The notes: generated from the letters alone by a model not told the origin. 64,000 nt of DNA from Patescibacteria group bacterium (GCA_023229665.1 JALNYW010000001.1:372001-436000); one strand, 5' to 3'; shown: positions 32,517 through 41,382, numbered from the stretch's first letter. Numbers and translations: made by a program.

Positions 32517-33045
32517 ATAATGCTCGTAGTTGCGCCCGCTTCTTCCGCCAATCAGGAATGGTTTTCGCCACCAAATCCCAGTAGCGTTTTGAGTGGTTCA
32601 TTTCTTTAAGATGGCAAAGCTCGTGCACGATCACATAGTCCGCCAGCTCCGACGGAATAAGCGCGATCTTATAATTGAAGTTCAAGTTTCCGAGTCGCGA
32701 GCAGCTCCCCCACTGGCTTCTCCCCTGTTTGATGGCGATGCGCTTCCATTTCAATCCATATGCTTGGTTGAAATATTCGAGCCGCTCTTTCGCCAAGCGG
32801 CGCGCCATTTCTTTATTCGCGAGATACTCTTTGCGGTTTTGCTTTTCGAGTATCCCCGGTTTTTTGCTGGCGGCGCGCTGGATCGCGCTTTCAATCCAGT
32901 CGCGATGGCGTTCCACGAATGTATCTATCGCCTCCTGCGAAATGGACATGCCGGCGCTCACGCGCACGCGGCCGCCCGCATACACACAGGCGCGTATCGT
33001 ACGCTGTCCGCGCCGACGCTTCAGTTCGTACTCGATCGGGTCCAT
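32515..33045 (-). CDS. YgjP/DUF45-family zinc metalloprotein
   Basis: A 176-aa protein with the family core: SQWGSCSRLGNLNFNYKIAL followed by the metal motif VIVHELCHLKEMNHSKRYW (HExxH plus a downstream His). The family resembles WLM/SprT metallopeptidases; E. coli YgjP was reported to hydrolyse nucleoside triphosphates, so the reaction stays open. ATG overlaps the stop of the GST gene (ATGA). Confidence 0.88.
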   Translation of the reverse strand: MDPIEYELKRRRGQRTIRACVYAGGRVRVSAGMSISQEAIDTFVERHRDWIESAIQRAASKKPGILEKQNRKEYLANKEMARRLAKERLEYFNQAYGLKWKRIAIKQGRSQWGSCSRLGNLNFNYKIALIPSELADYVIVHELCHLKEMNHSKRYWDLVAKTIPDWRKKRAQLRAL

Positions 33046-33641
33046 CAGCCGTACACCTGTTTATACGCCGGGCGTTCAGCCAGTACTCCCAACCAACGGG
33101 AAATATTCTGGAAGGCGATCATATCCAAGTAATCCTTGCCGGTGAAGATGATGGAACCGACATTGATATCCGCGATGGTAAACGTTTTGCCGACGATGAA
33201 GTCGCGTCCGGCCATGTGCTTTTCGAGAATGGAGAGCCATTTTCCAGAATCCGCTTGTGCGGCTGCGACACCCTCGGGCGACATCGCGCCCGTCCACTTC
33301 TGCATATACAAAGGCTCAAGCGCTTTCTGGAGATGCGCAAGCGCCCAATAGCTCCACTGGGAAAGATGGGCATGCGAAGCCGGATCATTTTCACCGAACA
33401 ATTCCGGCTTGTTCTTTTCAACGATATAATTGTTGATGGCCAGGGATTCCCAGATCACAACATCGCCATCCACCAAGGTCGGCACCTTGCCATTCGGATT
33501 GAGCTTGAGATACGCCTCGGCCTTATGCTCCCCTTTTTGGAAATCAAGCGGAACGTTTTCCAATTCAATGCCGGCTTCGGCCGCCGTCCAGTAACAACGG
33601 CTAGCGCTGCCACTCCCTTTTGATCCGTAAATTTTGTACAT
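33045..33641 (-). CDS. glutathione S-transferase-like protein
   Basis: A 198-aa two-domain protein. The N-terminal thioredoxin-like domain has SGSASRCYWTAAEAG, NPNGKVPTLVDG (cis-Pro) and WESLAINNYI (Glu-Ser for the glutathione gamma-Glu). The helical C-terminal domain has FTIADINVGSII, the N-capping box. These are classical GST features. No glutathione synthesis genes are in the window, so another thiol or an imported substrate may be used. Possibly acquired by transfer. Confidence 0.9.
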   Translation of the reverse strand: MYKIYGSKGSGSASRCYWTAAEAGIELENVPLDFQKGEHKAEAYLKLNPNGKVPTLVDGDVVIWESLAINNYIVEKNKPELFGENDPASHAHLSQWSYWALAHLQKALEPLYMQKWTGAMSPEGVAAAQADSGKWLSILEKHMAGRDFIVGKTFTIADINVGSIIFTGKDYLDMIAFQNISRWLGVLAERPAYKQVYG

Positions 33642-33663
33642 ACAATTAAGTTTATTATGCCTA

Positions 33664-34422
33664 TTAAGAAGCTTTAAGATTTCTGGTCGTAATCCACTGC
33701 ATCGGAATGAAAATGGCCACCGCGAAGACCGCCATCACGGCCAACGATACCATGGGCGCGGAGTCGGCATAGCCGGTCACCGAATACCGCACGAGGTTCA
33801 CCGCATGGTGCATGGGATTGAAGAGCGAAACCGTCGGCCAAATGCCCGGCAATTGCTTGATCGAGTAGAACGTCCCGGCGAGGAAAATCATCGGCTGGAT
33901 GATGAAGGTCATCACAAAGGTGAGCGCCTCGAAATTCTTGGCATACATGCCGAAGATGACGCCGAGCATGCCGAACGCCACGCCGATCAACACCACGCTC
34001 ACGATAAGCAGGAGCGGGTTCGCGACACCGGAAATCGGGATAAACCAAACCGTCGCAAGCAAGGCGATCAGTAACGTGATAATCCCACGGATGCTGGCGG
34101 CGAAGGCATACGCCAATCCGACGCCCCAAGGCGGAACCGGCGTAATCTGCAAATCCATGAACGTCCCGACGTTTTTTGCGATCACGAGCGCGAACGCCGG
34201 GTTGGAGAAGCTCGCATTCACCATGGTCATGGTCAGCAAACCCATATACACGAAGGCGAGGTATGGGATGCCGGCCACGTCGCGCCCGCCGGAGACGACG
34301 CCGAACACGGCCAGGAACAGGATCATGGACATGATGGGACTTACCACCGTGTCGAGCCAGATTTTTTGGAAGCGCTTTACTTCGCGCGCGACCAAGGCGA
34401 AAACAGGAGTCAGGTTCTGCAT
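33664..34422 (-). CDS. ABC-2 type exporter permease
   Basis: A 252-aa membrane protein with six helices and the ABC-2 signature around residues 160-200 (MTFIIQPMIFLAGTFYSIKQLP, FNPMHHAVNLVR). It follows the ATPase gene by one base, forming a complete half-size exporter. Substrate is not evident. Confidence 0.93.
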   Translation of the reverse strand: MQNLTPVFALVAREVKRFQKIWLDTVVSPIMSMILFLAVFGVVSGGRDVAGIPYLAFVYMGLLTMTMVNASFSNPAFALVIAKNVGTFMDLQITPVPPWGVGLAYAFAASIRGIITLLIALLATVWFIPISGVANPLLLIVSVVLIGVAFGMLGVIFGMYAKNFEALTFVMTFIIQPMIFLAGTFYSIKQLPGIWPTVSLFNPMHHAVNLVRYSVTGYADSAPMVSLAVMAVFAVAIFIPMQWITTRNLKAS

Positions 34423-34423
34423 A

Positions 34424-35329
34424 TTAGTCTTTGGTCAGCGTAAGGAAGATTTGTTCGAGCGACGCGGCTTCGGAACGCACGGATTTCAAATTGCCATTGT
34501 AGTGGCTCGCGATCGCCTGCATGTCGGCTTCAAGCTCCTTCATCGGATAATGGAACTCGGAACCTTCCGGCGTCACATTCGGCAAATGCGGCACGTTGCG
34601 GTCGAACAATTCAAAGCTGATCACGTTCTTTGAGAATTCCTTCTGGATCTCCTTCAAATTTCCTTCTTTGATGATGCGGCCGTGGTTGATAAGCGTGATT
34701 CGGTCGCACAATTGTTCCGCCTCTTCAAGATAATGCGTCGTGAAAAGGATCGTCGTGCCTTCATCGCGCAAACGGCGCACCAATTCCCAAATCTTTTGGC
34801 GCAAAGCGACGTCCACGCCGGCCGTCGGTTCGTCAAGAATCAACAGTTTCGGTTTATGGATGAGCGCTTTCGCGATCATCAAACGGCGCTTCATGCCGCC
34901 GGACAAGCCGCGCGCGCGTTCATCCGCCTTGTCGGACAAGGCGAGATCTTCGAGCGCTTTATCAATGCGCGGATTGCGCTCCGCGATCGGCACGCCGTAC
35001 ATGCCCGAAAAGTAATACAACACTTCGCGGACCGTGAAGGCCATTTCATAGACGCCTTCTTGCGGGACAATCCCTTCGAGGACTTTCGCCTTTTCGGTTT
35101 CCTTTTCGACGTCAACGCCAAACACTTCGATCTTGCCTTGGTCGGCGCGGATGATGCCGGCGATCAGGCTGATCAGCGTGGATTTTCCTGCGCCGTTCGG
35201 CCCCAGCAAACCGTGGATTTCGCCGGGTTTGACCGTAAGGCTGACATCGTCGAGCGCCTGCAACGGAACCGCGCCTTTTTTCTTCTGTCGGTAGGTTTTT
35301 GATACGTGGGATACGGAGAGAGCGTCCAT
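34424..35329 (-). CDS. ABC-2 type exporter ATP-binding protein
   Basis: A 301-aa ATPase. Walker A GPNGAGKST, Q-loop around VPQEG, signature LSGGMKRRL, Walker B LLILDEPTAGVD and H-loop TTHYLEE are all intact. It resembles drug or polysaccharide exporter subunits (NodI/CcmA-like). The C-terminal 80 residues form a regulatory or dimerisation extension. Confidence 0.95.
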   Translation of the reverse strand: MDALSVSHVSKTYRQKKKGAVPLQALDDVSLTVKPGEIHGLLGPNGAGKSTLISLIAGIIRADQGKIEVFGVDVEKETEKAKVLEGIVPQEGVYEMAFTVREVLYYFSGMYGVPIAERNPRIDKALEDLALSDKADERARGLSGGMKRRLMIAKALIHKPKLLILDEPTAGVDVALRQKIWELVRRLRDEGTTILFTTHYLEEAEQLCDRITLINHGRIIKEGNLKEIQKEFSKNVISFELFDRNVPHLPNVTPEGSEFHYPMKELEADMQAIASHYNGNLKSVRSEAASLEQIFLTLTKD

Positions 35330-35375
35330 AGTGGAACCAGCCTACCCCCTGGCTGGCAGTCGCGCAATCAGACCG

Positions 35376-35978
35376 CTAAACCACCGGCTTTTGTGCCGTG
35401 ATGTCATGGTGGAAAGCGGCGTATCCGGTGACTTTTCCTTCTTTATTCTTCAAAGGCAGGATGATTTCATCCACGCGGTACATGGTCCCGTCCTTCCGCT
35501 TGTTGACGAGCTCACCGTGGAATTGGTTTCCGTGCTGGATGGTCAGCCACATATTGGAGTAGAACTCGGAATCATGTTTTCCGGATTTGAGAACCGCAGG
35601 CGTCAATTTCCCGACGGCTTCTTCCGATGAATAGCCGGTAATCTTTTCCCAGGCCGGATTCACGTAACGGATCACGCCGCCGTGGTCGGTCACGACAATG
35701 CCGTCATACGCCGTATCAATCACCGACATCATTTGCTTGAGCGATTGCATGGCCGCGGCATGGTCATAGCTCAATGTCCCCACGAGCTGCTCGCACGAAC
35801 GCACCATGGGAATCGAAACGGCGATCACGATCGCGCTCACGCCGCAGGAAACGGCGACCCAATACCGGAACAAATCCGAATCCCCGCTTGATAGCAGGCT
35901 CCAAAGCAGCGCGGCGACCAAAATCACCAGGGCGATGACGGCCGCGACGGTATAACCCGTAACCTTTGAACTCTGCAT
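35376..35978 (-). CDS. membrane-bound PAS-domain protein without output domain
   Basis: A 200-aa protein with two N-terminal membrane helices (residues about 8-30 and 40-60), a short linker and one PAS domain: MMSVIDTAYDGIVVTDHGG, RYVNPAWEKITGYSSEEAVG and a PAC-like C-terminal end (GKVTGYAAFHHDIT). No histidine kinase, GGDEF or other effector follows, and the next gene diverges. It may transmit signals by protein contact or be a truncated sensor. Extended -10 box eight bases upstream. Confidence 0.85.
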   Translation of the reverse strand: MQSSKVTGYTVAAVIALVILVAALLWSLLSSGDSDLFRYWVAVSCGVSAIVIAVSIPMVRSCEQLVGTLSYDHAAAMQSLKQMMSVIDTAYDGIVVTDHGGVIRYVNPAWEKITGYSSEEAVGKLTPAVLKSGKHDSEFYSNMWLTIQHGNQFHGELVNKRKDGTMYRVDEIILPLKNKEGKVTGYAAFHHDITAQKPVV

Positions 35979-35986
35979 ATGCGCCT

Positions 35987-35995
35987 ATGATAGCA
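35987..35995 (-). promoter_or_regulatory. extended -10 promoter of the PAS gene
   Basis: TGCTATCAT on the minus strand ends eight bases before the ATG at 35978. The same bases read TATGAT on the plus strand, so divergent transcription could use one shared palindromic -10 region. Confidence 0.5.
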
Positions 35996-36004
35996 TTAGA
36001 ATGT

Positions 36005-36442
36005 ATGCGACTCACATCCCCCGCCTTCGCCGATGGCGCTTCCATCCCTTCGCAATATACGTGCGATGGGAACGATTCCGTCCCGCCGCTCGTGATTGAT
36101 GACGTCCCGCCGGATACCAAAAGCTTTGTCTTGATTTGTTTTGATCCTGACTCCCCTTCGGGCAATTGGGATCATTGGGTCGCCTTCGATATTCCCGCCG
36201 ATACGCGCGAAATCAATTCCGAAGTCGGTACCCAGGGCGTAAATTCCTGGGGCAAGCTCGGCTACGGTGGTCCTTGCCCCGGCTCCGGCGAACACCGCTA
36301 CTTTTTTCGGTTGTTTGCGCTGGATACGATGCTCAATCTCAAAAGCGGCGCATCACGCTCCGCCGTTGAACAAGCGCTCCAGGGTCACGAACTGGCAAAG
36401 ACGGAGGTGATGGGGAGGTATATTAAAATTGAAAACCAATAA
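36005..36442 (+). CDS. PEBP-family protein (YbhB/YbcL type)
   Basis: A 145-aa phosphatidylethanolamine-binding-protein fold. Family motifs include LTSPAFADGASIPSQYTCDG at the N-terminus, ICFDPDSPSGNWDHWVAFD (the D-P-D-x-P and W-x-H-W ligand pocket) and GYGGPCPGSGEHRYFF. Bacterial members have no settled function; some inhibit proteases or kinases. The start MRLTSP at 36005 matches the family; two upstream ATGs in frame are possible. Confidence 0.92.
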   Translation: MRLTSPAFADGASIPSQYTCDGNDSVPPLVIDDVPPDTKSFVLICFDPDSPSGNWDHWVAFDIPADTREINSEVGTQGVNSWGKLGYGGPCPGSGEHRYFFRLFALDTMLNLKSGASRSAVEQALQGHELAKTEVMGRYIKIENQ

Positions 36443-36490
36443 AAAAAGACCCGGCAGAACCAGGTCAGTCGGCTGCTTGCACTTCAACCC

Positions 36491-37018
36491 CTAGGTCGTG
36501 AGCTCTTTGCGGCTATACCCTTTTTGCCGCATGAAGTAATACAACTTCCCCAACAGATCCCATTGCTCCTGCATTTCTTCCGGCGTCCTGCTCTTCCCAA
36601 AACGCTTCCCGACGCGCGAAGTTACCTCTTCCGAGTGCGTCGTCCGCAAAAACTCATCGACGTCTCTTTCGATTTGTTTTTTGCGTTCGATCTTCTCAGG
36701 CGTCCACTTTGAACCGACCTTCTCAACGCCATGCGCTCCCTGGCTCCGATACATGCCGAAAGACGAACTCGGGTCATTCGACGGCAACCAACAATGCAGG
36801 TTGTTGTACAAAACCTCGGACAAGCCCTGGTCGGACATCTCCTCGATCTCTTTCAACTTCCTCTCACGCGAACCGGGCTTTCCGGGAGCGATCGCATCCA
36901 ATTCCAAAAATCCTTTTCGCAAGGCTGCACGCCTCTCCTCTTTTTCAAGATGAAGAAACTCTTCGAGTTTTTCCTGCTCGCTTTTGGGAGCGGCCTCTAC
37001 CGACGGAAATTCGGACAT
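36491..37018 (-). CDS. hypothetical soluble protein
   Basis: A 175-aa charged, mainly helical protein (SEQEKLEEFLHLEKEERRAA; PEKIERKKQIERDVDEFLR). No family recognised. Start MSEFPSVEA at 37018 is supported by a TAGGAT box seven bases upstream; the longer frame would begin inside that box. Confidence 0.65.
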   Translation of the reverse strand: MSEFPSVEAAPKSEQEKLEEFLHLEKEERRAALRKGFLELDAIAPGKPGSRERKLKEIEEMSDQGLSEVLYNNLHCWLPSNDPSSSFGMYRSQGAHGVEKVGSKWTPEKIERKKQIERDVDEFLRTTHSEEVTSRVGKRFGKSRTPEEMQEQWDLLGKLYYFMRQKGYSRKELTT

Positions 37019-37070
37019 GGGCCACATCCTACGCCCATAAAAGCGGGATGACAAACCGGAAAATCGAGCA

Positions 37071-37412
37071 CTATCTCTTGCCCTTTCTTGTGTTCCACTT
37101 CATCAAACAAAACGCAAAAATGGACGAATAAAGTCCAGCGACGAACACAGGCATCCAATTCAGGTAAGCGGGTTGCAAAATAAACCCAAGTTCGCTCGTT
37201 GAATTGAGAATGATCGTAATTAAAAAATGAATCGGAAGAAATAACACGAGTCCAATTCCCATGAAAGCGGTTACGACGGGCATATTCCCCAACATCGATT
37301 CGTATGGAGTCTCATCCAGTCGCATGGCGAACACGGCGAATGAAGTCAGCGTTAACACGAGAATGAAGAAGAGACCGATGAGAAGCCAATCCTTTTTTGT
37401 TAGAAATTTCAT
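37071..37412 (-). CDS. hypothetical membrane protein, three helices
   Basis: A 113-aa protein with hydrophobic segments near residues 10-30, 45-70 and 85-103 and a basic C-terminus (KWNTRKGKR). The ATG at 37412 has a TAGTAT box six bases upstream. No family recognised. Base composition is more AT-rich than its neighbours, which may hint at later acquisition. Confidence 0.65.
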   Translation of the reverse strand: MKFLTKKDWLLIGLFFILVLTLTSFAVFAMRLDETPYESMLGNMPVVTAFMGIGLVLFLPIHFLITIILNSTSELGFILQPAYLNWMPVFVAGLYSSIFAFCLMKWNTRKGKR

Positions 37413-37450
37413 GTTCAAATACTAAGTCGATTGCCACGGCTCGGCAATAC

Positions 37451-37480
37451 AAAACCCCGCGCCTTTCAGCGCGGGGTTTT
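37451..37480 (-). terminator. terminator of tRNA-Gln
   Basis: AAAACCCCGCGC / GCGCGGGGTTTT type stem, three bases beyond the CCA end of the tRNA, with a short T-run. Confidence 0.88.
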
Positions 37481-37482
37481 GT

Positions 37483-37556
37483 TGGCTCCGGGACTTGGAT
37501 TCGAACCAAGATAGCCGCCTCCAAAGGGCGGAGTCCTACCATTAGACGATCCCGGA
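37483..37556 (-). tRNA. tRNA-Gln (anticodon UUG)
   Basis: The cloverleaf folds fully. The acceptor TCCGGGA pairs with TCCCGGA. The D-arm is GTC-loop-GAC, the anticodon stem CCGCC / GGCGG has loop CTTTGGA with anticodon TTG, and the T-arm contains GGTTCGAATCC. Discriminator G and an encoded CCA are present. It has its own promoter and terminator. Confidence 0.95.
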
Positions 37557-37566
37557 ATGTCGCGAC

Positions 37567-37595
37567 ATCTTACGCAAAAAACAAGACCCGGTCAA
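37567..37595 (-). promoter_or_regulatory. promoter of tRNA-Gln
   Basis: On the minus strand TTGACC, a 17-base spacer and TAAGAT end about ten bases before the mature tRNA. The spacer and -35 lie in the distal arm of the surface-protein terminator. Confidence 0.75.
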
Positions 37596-37643
37596 TCATA
37601 ACTCCCTCCATCAAGCAAATAAGGAGGTCGGGCCTTGTTTTTG
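37576..37643 (-). terminator. terminator of the large surface-protein gene
   Basis: AACAAGACCCG pairs with CGGGCCTTGTT with one mismatch, plus an inner CTCC / GGAG stem and a T-run. It ends transcription of the 37657-41367 gene before tRNA-Gln. Confidence 0.7.
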
Positions 37644-37656
37644 CCATTTTTATTGG

Positions 37657-40600
37657 TTACGGCTTGATGTACCCAAGAACTCTCACCACACTCCATCCAA
37701 AGGGCGTTACAGGGTTATGCCTGAAAAGCGCGACATAACGGCGAATACCTACGGTCTCAAGATTCAAATCGCGGGGGAAACGGATGCGGTACATCATGGT
37801 GTTCCAGGCCAGATTCTCCTCGGAATTGCCAAATGCCGGATCATGACCGTATATCTGCCGGAAGGTCGTGAGCACGGTGCCGACGCGACGTTGTTCGATG
37901 GCGAGATTGCGGTTAATCGGGATCCTTCCAGTCGCAATACGCTCGACATCATTCCAAATCACTTCAGACCTATGCACCGTTTCCATGTAATCACGGAGAA
38001 TGGCACGGCGTTCACCAGTACCGAATTGCACGGTCGCCGGCGAAATACCGCACAAAACGAAGTTGCGCATCGCATTTGCCTGAGCTGGCGTCACTTCAAG
38101 GCCAAATTCTTTGGCGTCAGCGTTCACCTGCTTGAGCACGAGATCTTGTTGGCCCACTTCACACGCGTGACCGGACGAAGCGATGAGGTTGGCCAGATCA
38201 GAAGGATTCCAGACTATCCCGGAAGAACCCGTGTCGCTTGATGAAGGCTGACCGCTGGGCGGAGCCAACACCGTTCCGGTCGGCAGATCTACCGTCAGAC
38301 TGAGCAATGCGGAAGGATCGCCCGAGGTCGAGTAATAACGTCCGTAAATCGTCACGATATTCGGGTTGGCCGGAACCACGAAAGAAACTAGGGGCTGGTA
38401 ATTAAGAAGGCTGGCGTTGGCAAGCGAAGGATCGGTCGAAAGGGCATACCCACGCACGGAATTCGGATCGGCATTGAGACGAATCCAGACTCGGATCGTG
38501 CCGTCGCCCAAGGATTCGAGATGATCGAGGCTTAAAGTTAACGGAGTTTGGGCCGTACCCGAGGTCGGCACGACAGAAGGCGTTCCTCCTGGGCCGCCAC
38601 CACCACCGGTTGAAATCACATATGCGAAAGAAGCTACGGTTGAAACATTCAAGACATCGTCACAACCGACGGCCTTGACCGTCAGCGTGGAAGAAATCGT
38701 GATGGCGCCTGAATAAACCGTTCCAGAGGTGCAAGTCGGCGTGGAACCATTGGTCGTATATCGGATCGAGGTAGCTCCAGACGAAGAGAGGGTAACGCTT
38801 TGCGTGCCCGTGTAAGTTCCCGCGGAAGGACTGGCGGTAGGCGTACTTGGCGGCGTGGCATCGAATGTCCAGTTGGTATTGTTCCCGGAATCGATGTTGT
38901 TCGAACCAACGACAATCGCCGTTGCGTTCATGTTATTGCTGTCCTGAACATTCACGTAGTCGATGGTACGCGTACCCTGGGGATCGATATACCACTCGGT
39001 CCCTGACACGGAGGAATCAAGGCTAAGCAAGTTGGAAGTCACCCCTCTCAAAACAAGTGTATGAAGAATGGTCGTAGTAGCGCCCGCCTCAAAAACAAGG
39101 CTATCTGTAACGCTAGTTTCCTTGGTCAGATCATAAAACGTAGCGGAACCGTTAATTGCCTGCGTCGTGCCATTAAAAGTCACCGCCGTATTGCCCGGCG
39201 TATAGGTACCTCCATTCGTCCAATCGCCTCCGACATAGAGTCGGCCGGCCCCGGTTCCGTCAATCGTACCGGTCGAGTTGATATTGCCGATGAAGGTGGA
39301 TGATCCTCCTCCCAAAGTGAGGGTACCGCCCAGCGCGGTCACACCGGTGATGCTGATCGCGCTGCCCGTGGTTTCGGTCACGGTACAGCCGGCGTTTATG
39401 TCAGCCCTTCCTCCGATCGAAAGACTCGAAGTCCCGTCGAGGATCAAGACGCCGGTCGGAGCGCACAAGAGATTGCCGGTGACGGTAATCGTCATGTCGG
39501 TACCCGTATACGAACCGCCGGCATTGATATTTAGATCGCCACCGATCGTGACCAGGGTCGGATCCAGCAAGCCGGACACGTCCAGGTCTCCTGAAATCGC
39601 GGTATCGCCGTTAAAGGTGGTCGTGGCGGTCGTGTTGGAAATGAGGACGCTGCCAAACCCCGGCTCAGCACTCACGCTCTGCGCCGTCGTACCGTTGAAC
39701 TCCACAAGGCCCGAGCCCGTAAGCACGCTATTCGAATCCGTCCAGTTCCCGGCGACTTGGATGGTGCCTCCGTTATTAAAAAATGATCCATCGCCGGAAA
39801 GAGTCGCGTCATGTGTGATGATGAGCGTCGTCGTTAATGTCGCCGTTGCCGCAGACTTCGTCACGGTAAAATCGTAGAGCGTAATAGATCCATTCCCAAA
39901 ACCAGGGTCGATCGTTTGTGTCGCTGGACCGGTAAAATCGACCGTACCGGTACCCGGATTCACCGTCCCAAAATTCAAAATGAAATCCCCCAACACATGG
40001 AGCGTACCCGTTCCTCCATTGAGCGTGCCATTATTCGTAAACTCTCCGATGGCGGTGGAAGAGCCTGAACCGACATCGAATGTGCCGCCATTTGTAACCG
40101 TGCTTCCGAAAATAATGCCGCCATTCGAAGAACCCAAGCTACCATCAATCGTGGTGGCGCCACGTAAATTGATGATACCCGTCGTGGAAGTCACGACCGT
40201 GGATGCTCCGATACTGGAAGATCCTACTACGGTCAGATTAAATGCCCCGGTTTCAAGTCTATTGTTGTTGCTCGTGGTCAAGGCCCCCAAAACCGTCGCG
40301 TCGCTTGTGACGAATGTGGCAATGCTTCCGCTCTTCTTTGTGGAAGTAAAGTTGTAAAACGTGGAACCGGTGATGTTCTGGGTGCTTCCTTGGTTCAAGG
40401 CAAATGTACTGACTCCGGCGTTAAAGGTTCCCGTATTCGTAAAATCGCCGTTCAGCGTGATCGTACCGCTCCCACCATTTATCGTGCCGGAATTCGTGAT
40501 ACTGCTATTGACGGACATGGCACCGGAACCGACATCTAAAGTGCCATTATTCTGAATTCCGCCTCCAAAAGGGATATTACCCGAGTTGGATCCTAGGCTG

Positions 40601-41367
40601 CCGTTATTCGTTACATCGCTCAGAAGATTTATTTCTCCAGAGGTGGACGTGACGACCGTATTCGCACCGATGGTCGAAAACCCGGTCACCGCTATACCCA
40701 CGGCCGCGCCGGAAAGGGTGCCTGCGCCTGAGGTCGTAAGATTATTTACGATGGTACCAGCACCCGTTACAAAGGTAGCCGCGCCACCTGTCTTAATCGA
40801 GACAAAATCATAATACGTAGTCAGACCTCCGCCTGTGATACTCTGGCTCGCTGAGCCCGCTACGCGAAAAATACCCGTGTCGCTGTTATACGTACCGCCA
40901 TTCGTGAAATCGGCCATCACGCTCAATATTCCAGTACCATTATTAACGGTACCGGCATTGGTAAGATTTCCAGTCGAGGTGACCGTACCCGATCCCAGGT
41001 TGAAGGTGCCGGAACCGCCGATATCCACCGTAGAAGCAATATCGAGATCAAAACTCACGCCGCTCAGCGTTCCGTTCACGGTCAGAGAGTTGAAGGCTGC
41101 GGATGCTGAAAGGCTGGTTGAAGTCGACACCGGGATAGTGGCGTCATCACCCGTAGTCGGCACATGTCCGCAAGTCCAGTTCCCCGCCGTATTGAAATCG
41201 CTATTGCCTACACTCGCGAAGGTGCAGGTCGCGGCAGCAGCCGGACGCGCGCCCAAAAGAAGAAAGAAGGAGCAGGTACAAACGGCCAGCAACAGTATGG
41301 ATTGCCGGCGACCTAGCATGACTTGGGACGATCGGAGAAGAGCGACCACATGATTGAAATGATTCAT
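37657..41367 (-). CDS. giant secreted beta-repeat surface protein
   Basis: A 1,236-aa protein with a signal peptide (basic start, hydrophobic core, ARPAAA). Residues of about 40-860 are dozens of degenerate repeats rich in Gly, Asn, Ser and Thr, with units like NNGTLDVGSG and TNSGTINGGSG, which suggest a beta-helix. A CHB_HEX_C-like domain follows (SIRYTTNGSTPTC, then TLTVKAVGCD), then a Gly/Pro linker, an Ig-like segment and a C-terminal helical module (RDYMETVHRSEVIWNDVER; RRYVALFRHNPVTPFGW). No sortase motif or autotransporter barrel is seen. Probably an adhesin or S-layer-like protein. Start 41367 gives the proper signal peptide and fits an extended -10 box. Confidence 0.85.
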   Translation of the reverse strand: MNHFNHVVALLRSSQVMLGRRQSILLLAVCTCSFFLLLGARPAAAATCTFASVGNSDFNTAGNWTCGHVPTTGDDATIPVSTSTSLSASAAFNSLTVNGTLSGVSFDLDIASTVDIGGSGTFNLGSGTVTSTGNLTNAGTVNNGTGILSVMADFTNGGTYNSDTGIFRVAGSASQSITGGGLTTYYDFVSIKTGGAATFVTGAGTIVNNLTTSGAGTLSGAAVGIAVTGFSTIGANTVVTSTSGEINLLSDVTNNGSLGSNSGNIPFGGGIQNNGTLDVGSGAMSVNSSITNSGTINGGSGTITLNGDFTNTGTFNAGVSTFALNQGSTQNITGSTFYNFTSTKKSGSIATFVTSDATVLGALTTSNNNRLETGAFNLTVVGSSSIGASTVVTSTTGIINLRGATTIDGSLGSSNGGIIFGSTVTNGGTFDVGSGSSTAIGEFTNNGTLNGGTGTLHVLGDFILNFGTVNPGTGTVDFTGPATQTIDPGFGNGSITLYDFTVTKSAATATLTTTLIITHDATLSGDGSFFNNGGTIQVAGNWTDSNSVLTGSGLVEFNGTTAQSVSAEPGFGSVLISNTTATTTFNGDTAISGDLDVSGLLDPTLVTIGGDLNINAGGSYTGTDMTITVTGNLLCAPTGVLILDGTSSLSIGGRADINAGCTVTETTGSAISITGVTALGGTLTLGGGSSTFIGNINSTGTIDGTGAGRLYVGGDWTNGGTYTPGNTAVTFNGTTQAINGSATFYDLTKETSVTDSLVFEAGATTTILHTLVLRGVTSNLLSLDSSVSGTEWYIDPQGTRTIDYVNVQDSNNMNATAIVVGSNNIDSGNNTNWTFDATPPSTPTASPSAGTYTGTQSVTLSSSGATSIRYTTNGSTPTCTSGTVYSGAITISSTLTVKAVGCDDVLNVSTVASFAYVISTGGGGGPGGTPSVVPTSGTAQTPLTLSLDHLESLGDGTIRVWIRLNADPNSVRGYALSTDPSLANASLLNYQPLVSFVVPANPNIVTIYGRYYSTSGDPSALLSLTVDLPTGTVLAPPSGQPSSSDTGSSGIVWNPSDLANLIASSGHACEVGQQDLVLKQVNADAKEFGLEVTPAQANAMRNFVLCGISPATVQFGTGERRAILRDYMETVHRSEVIWNDVERIATGRIPINRNLAIEQRRVGTVLTTFRQIYGHDPAFGNSEENLAWNTMMYRIRFPRDLNLETVGIRRYVALFRHNPVTPFGWSVVRVLGYIKP

Positions 41368-41373
41368 GGCGGG

Positions 41374-41382
41374 AGTATAACA
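41374..41382 (-). promoter_or_regulatory. extended -10 promoter of the surface-protein gene
   Basis: TGTTATACT on the minus strand ends six bases before the ATG at 41367, placing the predicted transcript start at the start codon. Confidence 0.6.

Noticed and set aside
31091..32551. A 486-codon open frame on the minus strand opposite the DEAD-box helicase
   Set aside because: It is the antisense shadow of a G+C-rich gene: rich in Arg, His, Asp and Gly with no family pattern, while the plus strand carries all helicase motifs.
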